The notes below the pieces were generated by a model. The model searched no databases. It saw only the letters and a list, made by a program, of their open reading frames with translations, and was not told where the DNA came from. Positions 8,663 to 16,937 of a DNA stretch of 54,676 nt are shown in pieces (the stretch's first letter is position 1; each line of letters starts with the position of its first letter). The stretch is from Vibrio rhodolitus (GTDB taxonomy: Bacteria > Pseudomonadota > Gammaproteobacteria > Enterobacterales > Vibrionaceae): NCBI RefSeq assembly GCF_003350325.1, contig NZ_QLYZ01000025.1, positions 1 through 54,676 on the forward strand, written 5' to 3'. The position numbers were made by a program, and so were the translations under genes.

Positions 8663-9166
8663 ATGAATAGAACACCGCGCGGCTTTACACTTATTGAACT
8701 GGTTATTGTTATTGTCGTACTTGGCATCCTCGCGGTTACCGCCATGCCTCGCCTGATCAATTTGCAATCTGATGCGCGCATTGCCGCTCTTGAAGGATTG
8801 AAAGCCGGCATGCAAAGCGCTTCGGACATGGTTCATCCCATTGCCATTCGCGAAGGCAAAGACACGCTAGTCAGCTCCGCCATCACGGTTGAAAATGACA
8901 CTATACAAATTGCTTATGGTTACCCAGCGGCATACGCGAAAGATACTTGGGCTGAACTGATCGAAGCCACTTTTACTGATAGCACATTTCATCCTGACGA
9001 TCCCGGTGATTGGTACTTTAGCAACCCTCAAGGTGGCGACAACGATAGCTTGATCTACTTTATGCACAAGTCACGCAAGCTAAGGGGCGAAAATTGCTAT
9101 TTGCAGTACAACGAAGCGAGCGCCACTACCCCGCCATCATTTGAACTTGAAACTAGCGGCTGCTAA
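8663..9166 (+). CDS. Lone type IV prepilin-like (pseudopilin) protein
   Basis: The 167-residue product has a short leader MNRTPRG followed by the prepilin peptidase motif FTLIE, with Glu at mature position 5. A hydrophobic helix to about residue 27 and an alpha-helical spine follow, as in MSHA-type pilins and type II secretion pseudopilins. Two C-terminal cysteines (near residues 157 and 167) could form the D-region disulfide loop. No other pilus gene is near, so it must use a secretion or pilus machine encoded elsewhere. Which machine it joins cannot be read from the sequence. It follows epmB by 82 bases. Confidence 0.82.
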   Translation: MNRTPRGFTLIELVIVIVVLGILAVTAMPRLINLQSDARIAALEGLKAGMQSASDMVHPIAIREGKDTLVSSAITVENDTIQIAYGYPAAYAKDTWAELIEATFTDSTFHPDDPGDWYFSNPQGGDNDSLIYFMHKSRKLRGENCYLQYNEASATTPPSFELETSGC

Positions 9167-9256
9167 AACAACAAACTAAATTTACCTTAAGCAAAACAAT
9201 CTTTTGTTCGCTAGGACAAAAGATTGCGCCGATACTCCGCGTTTTTGGAGGTCACT

Positions 9257-9784
9257 ATGTCTATTTCACTTGAGTACTATCTCGATTTGGGTCCATTTAG
9301 TTGGGCGGGGCTTTTTTGCTGCGCACTGAATGGCGTGCTGATCGGCGTTGAGCGTCAAACTCGCGGTAAACCAGTTGGTATTCGCACCTCGATTTTAGTG
9401 ATCTCAGGCACCTACTTCTTTATGTCGATGGCAGTCTCACTCTCACCGAACACTCTTGACCAAGCCCGCGTGTTGGGACAAATCATTACCGGTGTAGGCT
9501 TTCTCGGCGCTGGGGTCATGATGACGCAAGATGGCAAGATTCATGGCGTAACCTCCGCGGCGGTTATCTGGGTTCTTGCCGCTTTAGGAATGATGATAGG
9601 GCTTGGCTATATGCAGCAATCGGTGCTGATTACCTTACTGGCTTTAAGCGTGTTGCTCGGCGTCGACAAAGCGGAAAACCGCATCAAAGCACTGCGTCGT
9701 GGGGTACATAAAACCTTTCAAAAACGCGCCGCGCCAAGTCGGGCTAAGTCGATCGATAAGAACAAAAACGACAAACAAAACTGA
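9257..9784 (+). CDS. MgtC/SapB family membrane protein
   Basis: The 175-residue product has four to five hydrophobic segments and the conserved MgtC-type sequences GVERQ..GKPVGIRT and GVGFLGAG.....G...GVTSAA. Family members such as MgtC act in magnesium limitation and F-ATPase control. Many plain MgtC/SapB proteins, including this one without the long C-terminal ACT-like domain, have no assigned role. The ATG at 9257 was chosen because GGAG sits six bases before it; an in-frame start 11 codons upstream lacks such a site. The tail after residue 140 is basic and lysine-rich. Confidence 0.88.
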   Translation: MSISLEYYLDLGPFSWAGLFCCALNGVLIGVERQTRGKPVGIRTSILVISGTYFFMSMAVSLSPNTLDQARVLGQIITGVGFLGAGVMMTQDGKIHGVTSAAVIWVLAALGMMIGLGYMQQSVLITLLALSVLLGVDKAENRIKALRRGVHKTFQKRAAPSRAKSIDKNKNDKQN

Positions 9785-9830
9785 GTTGTCATCTTTATAG
9801 CAACAACGAAGACCGCCAATCACAGATACA

Positions 9831-9857
9831 AAAAAACCACCTCAAAAGGTGGTTTTT
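9831..9857. terminator. Terminator between the mgtC-like gene and pfkA
   Basis: AAAACCACC and GGTGGTTTT arms enclose a six-base loop, with A and T tracts outside. It lies between convergent genes and can serve both; the longer T tract favours the minus-strand pfkA transcript. Confidence 0.8.
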
Positions 9858-9874
9858 ACATCATTCAAAGTCGC

Positions 9875-10837
9875 TTAGAACAATTCTTCCGCCACTTTGT
9901 ATAGATCGTTACGTACTGGACGCTTCATGTTCTCGATTGCATCGATGATATCGTGGTGAACAAGTTGCTCTTTAACGATACCAACACAACGACCACCGTG
10001 ACCTTCTAGTAGTAGGTGTACTGCGTAGTTACCCATACGAGATGCTAGTACACGGTCAAATGCCGTTGGACGACCACCACGTTGAATGTGACCTAGAACG
10101 GTTGCACGAGTTTCACGACCTGTCGCCGATTCAATCTCTTTTGCTAGCTCGTTAGCATCCATCATTAGCTCAGTAAGCGCGATGATCGCGTGTTTCTTAC
10201 CTTTTTCGATGCCATCTTGGATATTGCCAATTAGCTTCTCTTTGTCTAGACCCGTTTCAGGCGTGATGATGTACTCGCAGCCGCCTGCGATAGCAGACAT
10301 AAGAGTTAGGTCGCCACAGTGACGGCCCATGATTTCAACGATAGAGATACGTTGGTGAGATGATGAAGTATCACGAAGACGGTCGATCGCATCAATAACT
10401 GTGTTTAGTGCAGTTAAGTAGCCGATAGTGTAATCCGTGCCTGCGATATCGTTATCGATAGTGCCTGGCAGACCGATACATGGGTAACCCATTTCAGTTA
10501 GCTTTTTCGCACCCATGTAAGAACCGTCACCACCGATCACAACCAGTGCGTCAATGTCGTGTTTCTTCAGGTTTTCGATCGCTTTTTCACGAACTTCAAC
10601 TTCACGGAATTCTGGGAAACGTGCAGAACCTAGGAAAGTACCACCTTTGTTGATCACATCAGACACGCTAGAGCGGTCTAGTTTCACGATGCGGTCTTCG
10701 TATAGACCTAAGTAACCGTCTTGAACGCCGTAAACTTCCAAACCTTCAGATAACGCTGTGCGTACTACGCCACGGATTGCCGCGTTCATACCTGGTGCGT
10801 CACCACCACTCGTCAAAACACCGATCTTCTTAATCAT
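9875..10837 (-). CDS. pfkA: 6-phosphofructokinase
   Basis: It phosphorylates fructose 6-phosphate with ATP, the committing step of glycolysis. The 320-residue product starts MIKKIGVLTSGGDAPGMNAA. It has the ATP site GGDGS, the catalytic PGTIDNDI...DYTIG loop, and DTSSSHQR plus MGRHCGD for substrate and effector binding. The ATG at 10835-10837 was chosen because GAGGGTG precedes it and it reproduces the E. coli N-terminus; an in-frame start 11 codons upstream is less likely. It lies beside fieF and the cpx genes, as in enterobacteria. Confidence 0.97.
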   Translation of the reverse strand: MIKKIGVLTSGGDAPGMNAAIRGVVRTALSEGLEVYGVQDGYLGLYEDRIVKLDRSSVSDVINKGGTFLGSARFPEFREVEVREKAIENLKKHDIDALVVIGGDGSYMGAKKLTEMGYPCIGLPGTIDNDIAGTDYTIGYLTALNTVIDAIDRLRDTSSSHQRISIVEIMGRHCGDLTLMSAIAGGCEYIITPETGLDKEKLIGNIQDGIEKGKKHAIIALTELMMDANELAKEIESATGRETRATVLGHIQRGGRPTAFDRVLASRMGNYAVHLLLEGHGGRCVGIVKEQLVHHDIIDAIENMKRPVRNDLYKVAEELF

Positions 10838-11107
10838 GCTCACCCTCGATTTTTGGGAATCTTGTTTCAATTTTTACGTTAGAGGCTTTCAAAAAAGCCG
10901 CTGACCAGATTCTTTAGTTGTGCAATATGTTACCTTGCCTTGAAAGGAATACTACTTTTATTTGCACGAAATTATGTAAGTTTTCTACTTATGTAAGAGT
11001 ATTACAGTTTTACTCATTAACTTTGTTGATACATATCAGTATCACGTTTATTTGTCGTATCGCTGAAAAGATAGCCAATGAAATCTTGCTGTCCAGCACC
11101 CGTTTTT

Positions 11108-12016
11108 TTACCAATCTGCCGACTTTTGTATCCGCTCTGAGGTATGTACCACCGAGTATGGGTCTTGGTGGATAAGGATATCCGCCTGAGGAAAGGCTGC
11201 CAGTAAACTCAGCTCTACCTGATCAGAAATTCGATGCGCCTCAATTAATTTTAGTTCGTCTTCCAATTCTAGATGGAGTTGAATAAAACGCACCGGCCCC
11301 GACATACGAGTTCGTAACTGATGCACACCAAGTACCCCTTCAACCTGTAAGCAGACCTGTTTTATTTTCAGAAGTTCTTCCTCAGGTAACTGGCGGTCGA
11401 GTAAGGCTTGAATCGCCTCATGCACCATTTTAAACGCGCTATATAAGATGTAGATGCCGATGGCGACAGCAAACACAGCATCCGCCTGCCCTAACCCAAA
11501 CCAGCTCAGCCCCAGCGCCAACATGATTGCCGCATTCATATAAAGGTCGGTTTGATAATGCAGTGAGTCTGCAGCAATCGCCTGGCTGCCAGTTTTGCGT
11601 ACGACACTTTTTTGAAATTGCACCAGCGCAAATGTAACCAAAATGGCAAAGAAGCTGACATAAACACCAAGCTCTGGCGATTGTAAGTCTTGCGGACGGA
11701 AAAAACGCTCAATGCCGTTGAGGATCAAGAACACCGCCGAGCCGGAAATAAACATCGCCTGTGCCAAAGCGGCGAGCGACTCCGCTTTACCATGCCCAAA
11801 ACGATGCTCTTTGTCGGCAGGTTGCAGAGAAAAGCGAATCACGATGAGATTGACCACTGACGCCGCAATATCAAGCATCGAGTCGATCAATGAAGCCAAT
11901 AAACTGACCGATCCGGTGATCCACCAGACCGCCAGTTTAACAATCAGTAAGAAGGTGGCGACTAGGGTAGCCGCCCATGCCGCTAAGGTGACAAGTTTTG
12001 CGTAGTCTTGTTTCAT
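11108..12016 (-). CDS. fieF: Cation diffusion facilitator, iron/zinc efflux
   Basis: This cation diffusion facilitator exports Fe(II) or Zn(II) from the cytoplasm in exchange for protons. The 302-residue product has six hydrophobic segments and the transport-site residues of FieF: aspartates in LIDSMLD of TM2 and His/Asp in DSLHYQTD of TM5. The HRFGHGKAE loop and a cytoplasmic C-terminal domain with histidines for metal sensing are also present. The gene order pfkA-fieF-cpxP is the E. coli order. About 270 bases separate it from pfkA, and no shared operon is required. Confidence 0.94.
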   Translation of the reverse strand: MKQDYAKLVTLAAWAATLVATFLLIVKLAVWWITGSVSLLASLIDSMLDIAASVVNLIVIRFSLQPADKEHRFGHGKAESLAALAQAMFISGSAVFLILNGIERFFRPQDLQSPELGVYVSFFAILVTFALVQFQKSVVRKTGSQAIAADSLHYQTDLYMNAAIMLALGLSWFGLGQADAVFAVAIGIYILYSAFKMVHEAIQALLDRQLPEEELLKIKQVCLQVEGVLGVHQLRTRMSGPVRFIQLHLELEDELKLIEAHRISDQVELSLLAAFPQADILIHQDPYSVVHTSERIQKSADW

Positions 12017-12073
12017 TGCACTGTTTTTATCATCTAGGATGTCGCAATTATAACCAGCTTAGCCAATAAGCAA

Positions 12074-12097
12074 CAAGGCAGCCAATTGGCTGCCTTG
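12074..12097 (-). terminator. Hairpin between cpxP and fieF
   Basis: A perfect 10-bp stem (CAAGGCAGCC with GGCTGCCTTG) with an AATT loop lies just downstream of cpxP. On the minus strand only a short T-rich tract follows, so it may be a weak terminator or an mRNA 3' end that allows some read-through into fieF. Confidence 0.6.
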
Positions 12098-12114
12098 TAT
12101 CGGTATCAATTTGA

Positions 12115-12603
12115 TTAATCGTGATGTTTACGTTTATCTGCACATTTCTCCATGCGCTCTTTGCTCAGCTCAACAAACTTAGCTTTTTGCTCTGGCGTTA
12201 ACACGCTCAGCATTTGGTGCTGCTTCTCTAGCATCTTCACTTTGCGCTCTGTTTGCTTCTCAACCATCTGCTTCGCAAGCTCATTCGCTGCTGCTTGGTC
12301 AAAGTTATCTGCTAATACAAGTTGCTGAACTTTCTCATGTTGAGCTTGGCGCTCAGCTTTACGCGCTTCAAAGTTCGCTTGATAGTTCTCTTTCATCTGC
12401 GCTTTGTTGGTTTCACGCATCTGTTTAAGCTGATCTTTTTGTGCGTCAGTTAAATCTAACTGTTTGATGATGCCACGATCCATACCACCTTGGCAGTGAC
12501 CACCTTTGTGATCACCTTTGCCACCGAAAGCTAGTGCACTTGCTGATGCAAATACCATTGGAACAACCGCTGCAGCCAATACAAGTTTCTTAACAGTTTT
12601 CAT
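12115..12603 (-). CDS. cpxP: CpxP/Spy family periplasmic stress protein
   Basis: CpxP binds the sensor kinase CpxA in the periplasm, damps its activity and is removed with misfolded proteins. The 162-residue product has a signal peptide (MKTVKKLVLAAAVVPMVFAS then ASALA) and two copies of the LTxxQ motif: LTDAQKDQ around residue 51 and LTPEQKAK around 136. The helices are highly charged and the C-terminus is rich in lysine and histidine. It faces cpxR across a spacer with a CpxR box, which supports cpxP over a generic Spy homologue. Confidence 0.86.
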   Translation of the reverse strand: MKTVKKLVLAAAVVPMVFASASALAFGGKGDHKGGHCQGGMDRGIIKQLDLTDAQKDQLKQMRETNKAQMKENYQANFEARKAERQAQHEKVQQLVLADNFDQAAANELAKQMVEKQTERKVKMLEKQHQMLSVLTPEQKAKFVELSKERMEKCADKRKHHD

Positions 12604-12694
12604 AATCTATACCTTTTAAGTGTGTTCGAGAGGCTGCGATTGCAGCGCTTGAATATAGATTAGATCTCTGGAGGTAAATTGGCGTCTAGGGAGC

Positions 12695-12709
12695 GTAAAG
12701 ATACGTAAA
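12695..12709. promoter_or_regulatory. CpxR box between cpxP and cpxRA
   Basis: GTAAA at 12695-12699 and GTAAA at 12705-12709 are separated by five bases, an exact match to the CpxR consensus GTAAA-N5-GTAAA. Extra half-sites lie nearby: GTAAA at 12674-12678 and its reverse at 12718-12722. The position between divergent cpxP and cpxRA fits autoregulation of both operons. Confidence 0.85.
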
Positions 12710-12787
12710 GAGCAAAATTTACGCTAATGCTCAGACGCAATAACCAGTAATATACTTGAGGTAACGCTTATATAAAGGGCATAAAGC

Positions 12788-13471
12788 ATGGCGCATATCT
12801 TATTGATTGATGACGATACCGAACTCACTGGTTTACTCAAAGAAGTACTCTCCTTTGAGGGCTTCAGTGTTTCTGAAGCCAATGATGGTGAAGCTGGGTT
12901 GGCAGCATTAAATAAAGACATCGACTTAATCTTATTGGATGTGATGATGCCAAAACTCAATGGCACGGAAACCCTCAAACGCATTCGCGAGAAATGGGAT
13001 ACGCCAGTATTAATGCTCACCGCCAAAGGCGAAGAGATTGACCGCGTGATCGGTCTTGAACTTGGCGCAGATGACTATTTGCCTAAGCCATTTAGTGATC
13101 GTGAACTGATGGCACGTATTCGCGCCATTTTACGCCGCACACAGAACACCACCAGCAAATCGAGTGATTGCCTTGAATATCAAGATCTCAAAGTCTATCC
13201 AGGCAAACAAGAGGCTTACTGCCAAGAGCAGTTAATCGAGCTCACTACCACGGAGTTTGCTTTGCTCAGTCACTTTGTTGCCAATCCTGGCGCGACGATC
13301 ACTAAAGAAGAGCTGAGTTTAGATGTATTGGGTAAACGTCTTGCCGCCTTTGATCGTGCTATCGATATGCATGTCTCCAACTTACGCAAGAAACTGCCTG
13401 AACGCTCTGATGGCAAACCGCGCATTAAAACCCTGCGCGGACGTGGCTACCTGTTGATGGAGGAAGATTGA
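12788..13471 (+). CDS. cpxR: Envelope stress response regulator CpxR
   Basis: This OmpR-type regulator is phosphorylated by CpxA and activates genes for envelope protein folding and turnover. The 227-residue product has a receiver domain (residues 1-115) with the acidic pocket at D8-D10 and phosphoacceptor D51 in ILLDVMMPK. The KPF motif is present, and a C-terminal winged helix ends in TLRGRGYLL. Its TGA overlaps the ATG of cpxA (TGATG), indicating translational coupling. Confidence 0.96.
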   Translation: MAHILLIDDDTELTGLLKEVLSFEGFSVSEANDGEAGLAALNKDIDLILLDVMMPKLNGTETLKRIREKWDTPVLMLTAKGEEIDRVIGLELGADDYLPKPFSDRELMARIRAILRRTQNTTSKSSDCLEYQDLKVYPGKQEAYCQEQLIELTTTEFALLSHFVANPGATITKEELSLDVLGKRLAAFDRAIDMHVSNLRKKLPERSDGKPRIKTLRGRGYLLMEED

Positions 13472-14895
13472 TGCGCTTTCCGCGTTTCACCAGCCTGTAT
13501 GGGCGTATTTTTGCGATTTTTTGGCTAACCATGCTGCTCGTGTTGATCGCGGTACTTGCCCTGCCACACCTTGACCCACGTAAGCCTCATGCCATTCCAG
13601 CCGAAAATTATAAACAGATGCAGCTGTTCGCTGCCTCTGTGGAAAAGCGCTATCAAGACGAAACCAATTTCAAGCGGCTACTACGTAAAATAGAGGCGGA
13701 TCGCCCTGCATCTTTGCACTCAAAGTCAGATCCTCGCGATGGTAAATCTCGCTCGCGCTCGACAAAACCGCTCTATTTCCTAACCGATCTCGACGGCAAT
13801 ATTGTCAGTATTCAAAAGCAACACGATTTTAAGATCCGCGCACTGCAAAACCTGATTTCCACCATAGAGTCACCTGAACAACCAAAGCAGCGCTTATACG
13901 GTCGCTTTATGGTAGCCGGTCCAGTGCCAGTGACATTAGCGGGACAACCTTTACACATGTATATCTCATTTAAATGGGATGAGCCGCCACCGTTTCTGCT
14001 GCGCCTATTTGATCACCCATTGCAACTGCTACTGACTGTAATGCTGGTGAGTACTCCATTTTTGCTGTGGCTTGCTTGGGCGTTGAGCCAACCCGCACGC
14101 AAGTTAGAACGCGCAGCAAAGCGCGTGGCAAAGGGCGAATTTATTGCCGATCCCAGCTTAGAAAAAGGCACTTCAGAGTTTCGTCAAGCGGGCACTGCAT
14201 TTAACCAGATGGTACAAGACGTCAATCAGATGATTTCTGGTCAACAGCGCTTGTTATCGGATATCTCTCATGAGCTGCGCTCACCTTTGACTCGTCTGCG
14301 CATGGCGACCGCGCTGGCAACACGTAAACAAGGTGAAAGTCCTGAACTGACTCGTATTGATACCGAAGCGCAGCGACTAGAGCAGATGATCGCAGAGCTG
14401 CTAGAACTGTCGCGCACTCAGTTGGATAGCCACACTGATCGAGAGCAACAGCCGCTTACCAGTTTATGGGAAGCGATCCTGAGCGATGCCCAATTTGAAG
14501 CGGAGCAGATGGATAAAACACTCAGCTACTCTCCGATTCCCGAGCGAATGATTTCTGGTAAGCCTAAGCTGCTAATGAGTGCGCTGGATAACATCGTGCG
14601 CAATGCCATTCATTACGGCAAAGATCAGATCCAAGTCTCCATCAACGCCGATCGCGAACAGGTGATTGTGCATGTAGATGACAATGGTGAAGGGGTTGCA
14701 GAACACGAGCTAGAAGCAATTTTCCGTCCTTTCTACCGTGTCTCCACTGCGCGAGACCGTGTGAGCGGTGGTACTGGATTAGGGCTGGCGATTACTCAAA
14801 CGGCCGTGCGCCAGCATAGTGGTACTATCGAGGCAAGCCGCAGCCCACTTGGTGGATTGCGGGTCACGGTGTGTTTACCACTACTCTACGAATAA
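13471..14895 (+). CDS. cpxA: Envelope stress sensor histidine kinase CpxA
   Basis: CpxA is an inner-membrane kinase/phosphatase that senses envelope misfolding and controls CpxR. The 474-residue product has TM1 (about residues 10-30), a periplasmic domain, TM2 (about 188-208) and a HAMP domain. The phosphorylated H267 lies in SDISHELRSPL, and an ATPase domain carries N (DNIVRNAIHY), G1 (DDNGEGV) and G2 (GGTGLGLAI) boxes. The ATG at 13471 overlaps the cpxR stop. The periplasmic domain contains a basic, serine-rich stretch near residues 80-100. Confidence 0.95.
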   Translation: MRFPRFTSLYGRIFAIFWLTMLLVLIAVLALPHLDPRKPHAIPAENYKQMQLFAASVEKRYQDETNFKRLLRKIEADRPASLHSKSDPRDGKSRSRSTKPLYFLTDLDGNIVSIQKQHDFKIRALQNLISTIESPEQPKQRLYGRFMVAGPVPVTLAGQPLHMYISFKWDEPPPFLLRLFDHPLQLLLTVMLVSTPFLLWLAWALSQPARKLERAAKRVAKGEFIADPSLEKGTSEFRQAGTAFNQMVQDVNQMISGQQRLLSDISHELRSPLTRLRMATALATRKQGESPELTRIDTEAQRLEQMIAELLELSRTQLDSHTDREQQPLTSLWEAILSDAQFEAEQMDKTLSYSPIPERMISGKPKLLMSALDNIVRNAIHYGKDQIQVSINADREQVIVHVDDNGEGVAEHELEAIFRPFYRVSTARDRVSGGTGLGLAITQTAVRQHSGTIEASRSPLGGLRVTVCLPLLYE

Positions 14896-14940
14896 GGTTA
14901 TTTGGAACATCACGGCAAATACCCTTATAAAATCACAGTT

Positions 14941-14959
14941 GATAATCGATATCATTATC
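14941..14959. promoter_or_regulatory. Fur box upstream of the superoxide dismutase gene
   Basis: The 19-base site GATAATCGATATCATTATC matches the Fur consensus GATAATGATAATCATTATC at 15 of 19 positions, with both outer hexamers perfect. It lies 36 bases upstream of the sod start codon, where bound Fe-Fur would block transcription, as known for Mn-type sodA genes. Confidence 0.82.
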
Positions 14960-14994
14960 ATTTAAAGTAAATCCTTCACCGAGGAGGATTTACT

Positions 14995-15603
14995 ATGTCG
15001 CATTTATTTCCAGAGCTTCCTTACGCTTATGACTCGTTAGAGCCATATATCGATGCTAAAACAATGGAAGTTCATTACAGCAAACATCATCGCACTTATT
15101 ACGATAAATTCATTGTCGCTATCGCAGGTAGCGACCTTGAAGCCACCCGTCTAGAAGACATCTTCGCCAATATCTCTCAGTTATCACCCGCTGTGCGCAA
15201 TAATGGCGGAGGTTACTACAATCACATTCTCTATTGGAACTGCATGGCACCCAATGGTGGTGGCGAGCCAAGCGGCAAACTGGCCGAGGCAATTAAGCAA
15301 ACCTTTGGCAGCTTTAGCGCCTTCCAAGAGCAATTTGCCCAAGCAGCAGTCAATACCTTTGGTTCTGGTTTTGTGTGGTTAATTGTCAAAGATGGTCAGC
15401 TAGAGATTGTTTCCACCCCCAACCAAGACAATCCTCTAATGGATGTCTCCTCGGCACAAGGCGAGCCAATCCTTGCTTTAGATGTGTGGGAGCATGCTTA
15501 TTACATCAGCTATCAAAACCGTCGCCCAGAATACATCGATGCATGGTGGAACGTAGTCAACTGGTCAGCGATTGAAGATAACTATAGCCAAGCTATCGCG
15601 TAG
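14995..15603 (+). CDS. sodA: Superoxide dismutase, Fe/Mn family (probably Mn-type SodA)
   Basis: It converts superoxide to oxygen and hydrogen peroxide. The 202-residue product has the family's metal ligands: His in MEVHYSKHHRTYY, His in NNGGGYYNHILYW, and Asp and His in LDVWEHAYY. The GG-to-metal region NGGGEPSG and the absence of a signal peptide point to the cytoplasm. The upstream Fur box supports the Mn enzyme, made when iron is short, but the metal cannot be fixed from motifs alone. A strong AGGAGG site precedes the ATG. Confidence 0.9.
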   Translation: MSHLFPELPYAYDSLEPYIDAKTMEVHYSKHHRTYYDKFIVAIAGSDLEATRLEDIFANISQLSPAVRNNGGGYYNHILYWNCMAPNGGGEPSGKLAEAIKQTFGSFSAFQEQFAQAAVNTFGSGFVWLIVKDGQLEIVSTPNQDNPLMDVSSAQGEPILALDVWEHAYYISYQNRRPEYIDAWWNVVNWSAIEDNYSQAIA

Positions 15604-15726
15604 TCAGTTTACTAATAACGTCAGTCAGCGACGTGCATAACGTCGCTAAATTTTGCCTATCTATCCCCCACATCCGTGCATACTGTTATACTCGATGCAG
15701 TTTTCTTCACTACACCGTTAGATTCC

Positions 15727-16206
15727 ATGTTTGATATCGCTTTATACGAACCGGAAATTGCGCCAAATACTGGCAACATTATTCGACTGTGTGCCAACTG
15801 CGGCGCCAACCTACACCTAATCGAGCCGCTTGGTTTCGATTTAGAAGAGAAAAAAGTCCGCCGTGCAGGCTTGGATTACCACGATCTGGCCCGCGTGAAA
15901 CGTCATAAAAACCTGCAAGAATTCCTTGATTATTTGCAAGATGAACGCGAAGGCGACTTCCGTATTTTCGCTTGTACCACCAAGACAACCGGTCATCACG
16001 TTGATGCCAAGTTCCAGCAAGGTGATGTGCTGCTATTTGGTCCTGAAACGCGCGGCTTGCCTGCTGATGTCATTGATAGCTTGCCAATGGAACAACGCAT
16101 CCGCATTCCTATGATGCCAGATGCGCGTAGCCTCAACTTGTCGAATGCAGTGGCGATCATCGCGTATGAAGCGTGGCGCCAAATGGGATTTGACGGTGCG
16201 CAGTAA
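15727..16206 (+). CDS. trmL: tRNA (cytidine/uridine-34 2'-O)-methyltransferase
   Basis: TrmL is a SPOUT-fold methyltransferase that modifies the wobble base of tRNA-Leu isoacceptors. The 159-residue product starts MFDIALYEPEIAPNTGNIIR and has the trefoil-knot motifs FGPETRGLP and IPM.PDARSLNLSNAVAI. The start at 15727 was chosen because it gives the family N-terminus; an in-frame upstream start at 15676 lies in poorly conserved sequence. Confidence 0.94.
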   Translation: MFDIALYEPEIAPNTGNIIRLCANCGANLHLIEPLGFDLEEKKVRRAGLDYHDLARVKRHKNLQEFLDYLQDEREGDFRIFACTTKTTGHHVDAKFQQGDVLLFGPETRGLPADVIDSLPMEQRIRIPMMPDARSLNLSNAVAIIAYEAWRQMGFDGAQ

Positions 16207-16247
16207 GCGCAGATTTTCGATATAACTTCGATATAGCTACAATATAA

Positions 16248-16269
16248 AAAGGGCGTCGAAGCGCCCTTT
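16248..16269. terminator. Bidirectional terminator between trmL and fxsA
   Basis: AAAGGGCG and CGCCCTTT arms enclose a six-base loop between the convergent trmL and fxsA genes. A short direct repeat TTCGATATA lies just left of it. Confidence 0.75.
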
Positions 16270-16288
16270 GTGTCAATTAATACCAAGC

Positions 16289-16792
16289 TTAGTTGAGCTT
16301 GTGACGATCATTGTCATCGTCATCTTTACGCTCATATTCACCTTCAAAGGTGTTGCCATTCTCACCGCGTTGATCGAATGGATTTCTTTGGAGCGGATCT
16401 TGATCAAAACCGCCATGAAAACCACCACCGACGGATTTCACCACCATTTTGCTCATCAAATATTTAGCAATGGCAGCGCGTGGGGCCGGCAATAGCACCA
16501 ACATGCCAAGCGCATCGGTCATAAAACCTGGAGTGAGCAGCAAGACACCAGCAACGGCAAGCATTACGCCTTCAAAGATTTGCTGCGCAGGTAATTCACC
16601 TTGTTGTAGACGGTTTTGCACATTCATTAATGTCTGCAAACCTTGGCTTCGAACCAATGACGCACCAACAAACGCGGTGATCAACACTAATGCAATCGTT
16701 GGCCATAAGCCAAGAAATCCGCCCACTTGGATAAACAGGCCAATCTCAATAATCGGTACTAAGATAAATAGTAAAAGTAAGATAGGAAACAC
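16289..16792 (-). CDS. fxsA: FxsA family inner-membrane protein
   Basis: FxsA in E. coli relieves F-plasmid exclusion of phage T7 when overproduced; its normal role is not settled. With the GTG start at 16792 the product is 167 residues and begins in the first membrane helix, as in E. coli. A strong AAGGAGGG site lies directly upstream and decides for this GTG over another GTG seven codons earlier. The core shows IEIGLFIQV, SLVRSQG and LLLTPGFMTDALG. A C-terminal glycine-rich tail ends in N.FEGEYERKDD, matching the family. It lies near aspA, as in E. coli. Confidence 0.9.
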   Translation of the reverse strand: MFPILLLLFILVPIIEIGLFIQVGGFLGLWPTIALVLITAFVGASLVRSQGLQTLMNVQNRLQQGELPAQQIFEGVMLAVAGVLLLTPGFMTDALGMLVLLPAPRAAIAKYLMSKMVVKSVGGGFHGGFDQDPLQRNPFDQRGENGNTFEGEYERKDDDDNDRHKLN

Positions 16793-16937
16793 AAGCCCTC
16801 CTTTGTTACGCACACATTAGCGTTAAGCCGCCCGAACGACAACTGTTTCCATTCACGAAATGTTAGAAATCATGACTGGCAAAAATATCCAGAATGATCT
16901 ACGGTATAGCTGTAAACAGTGCGAGTGACATACAATA

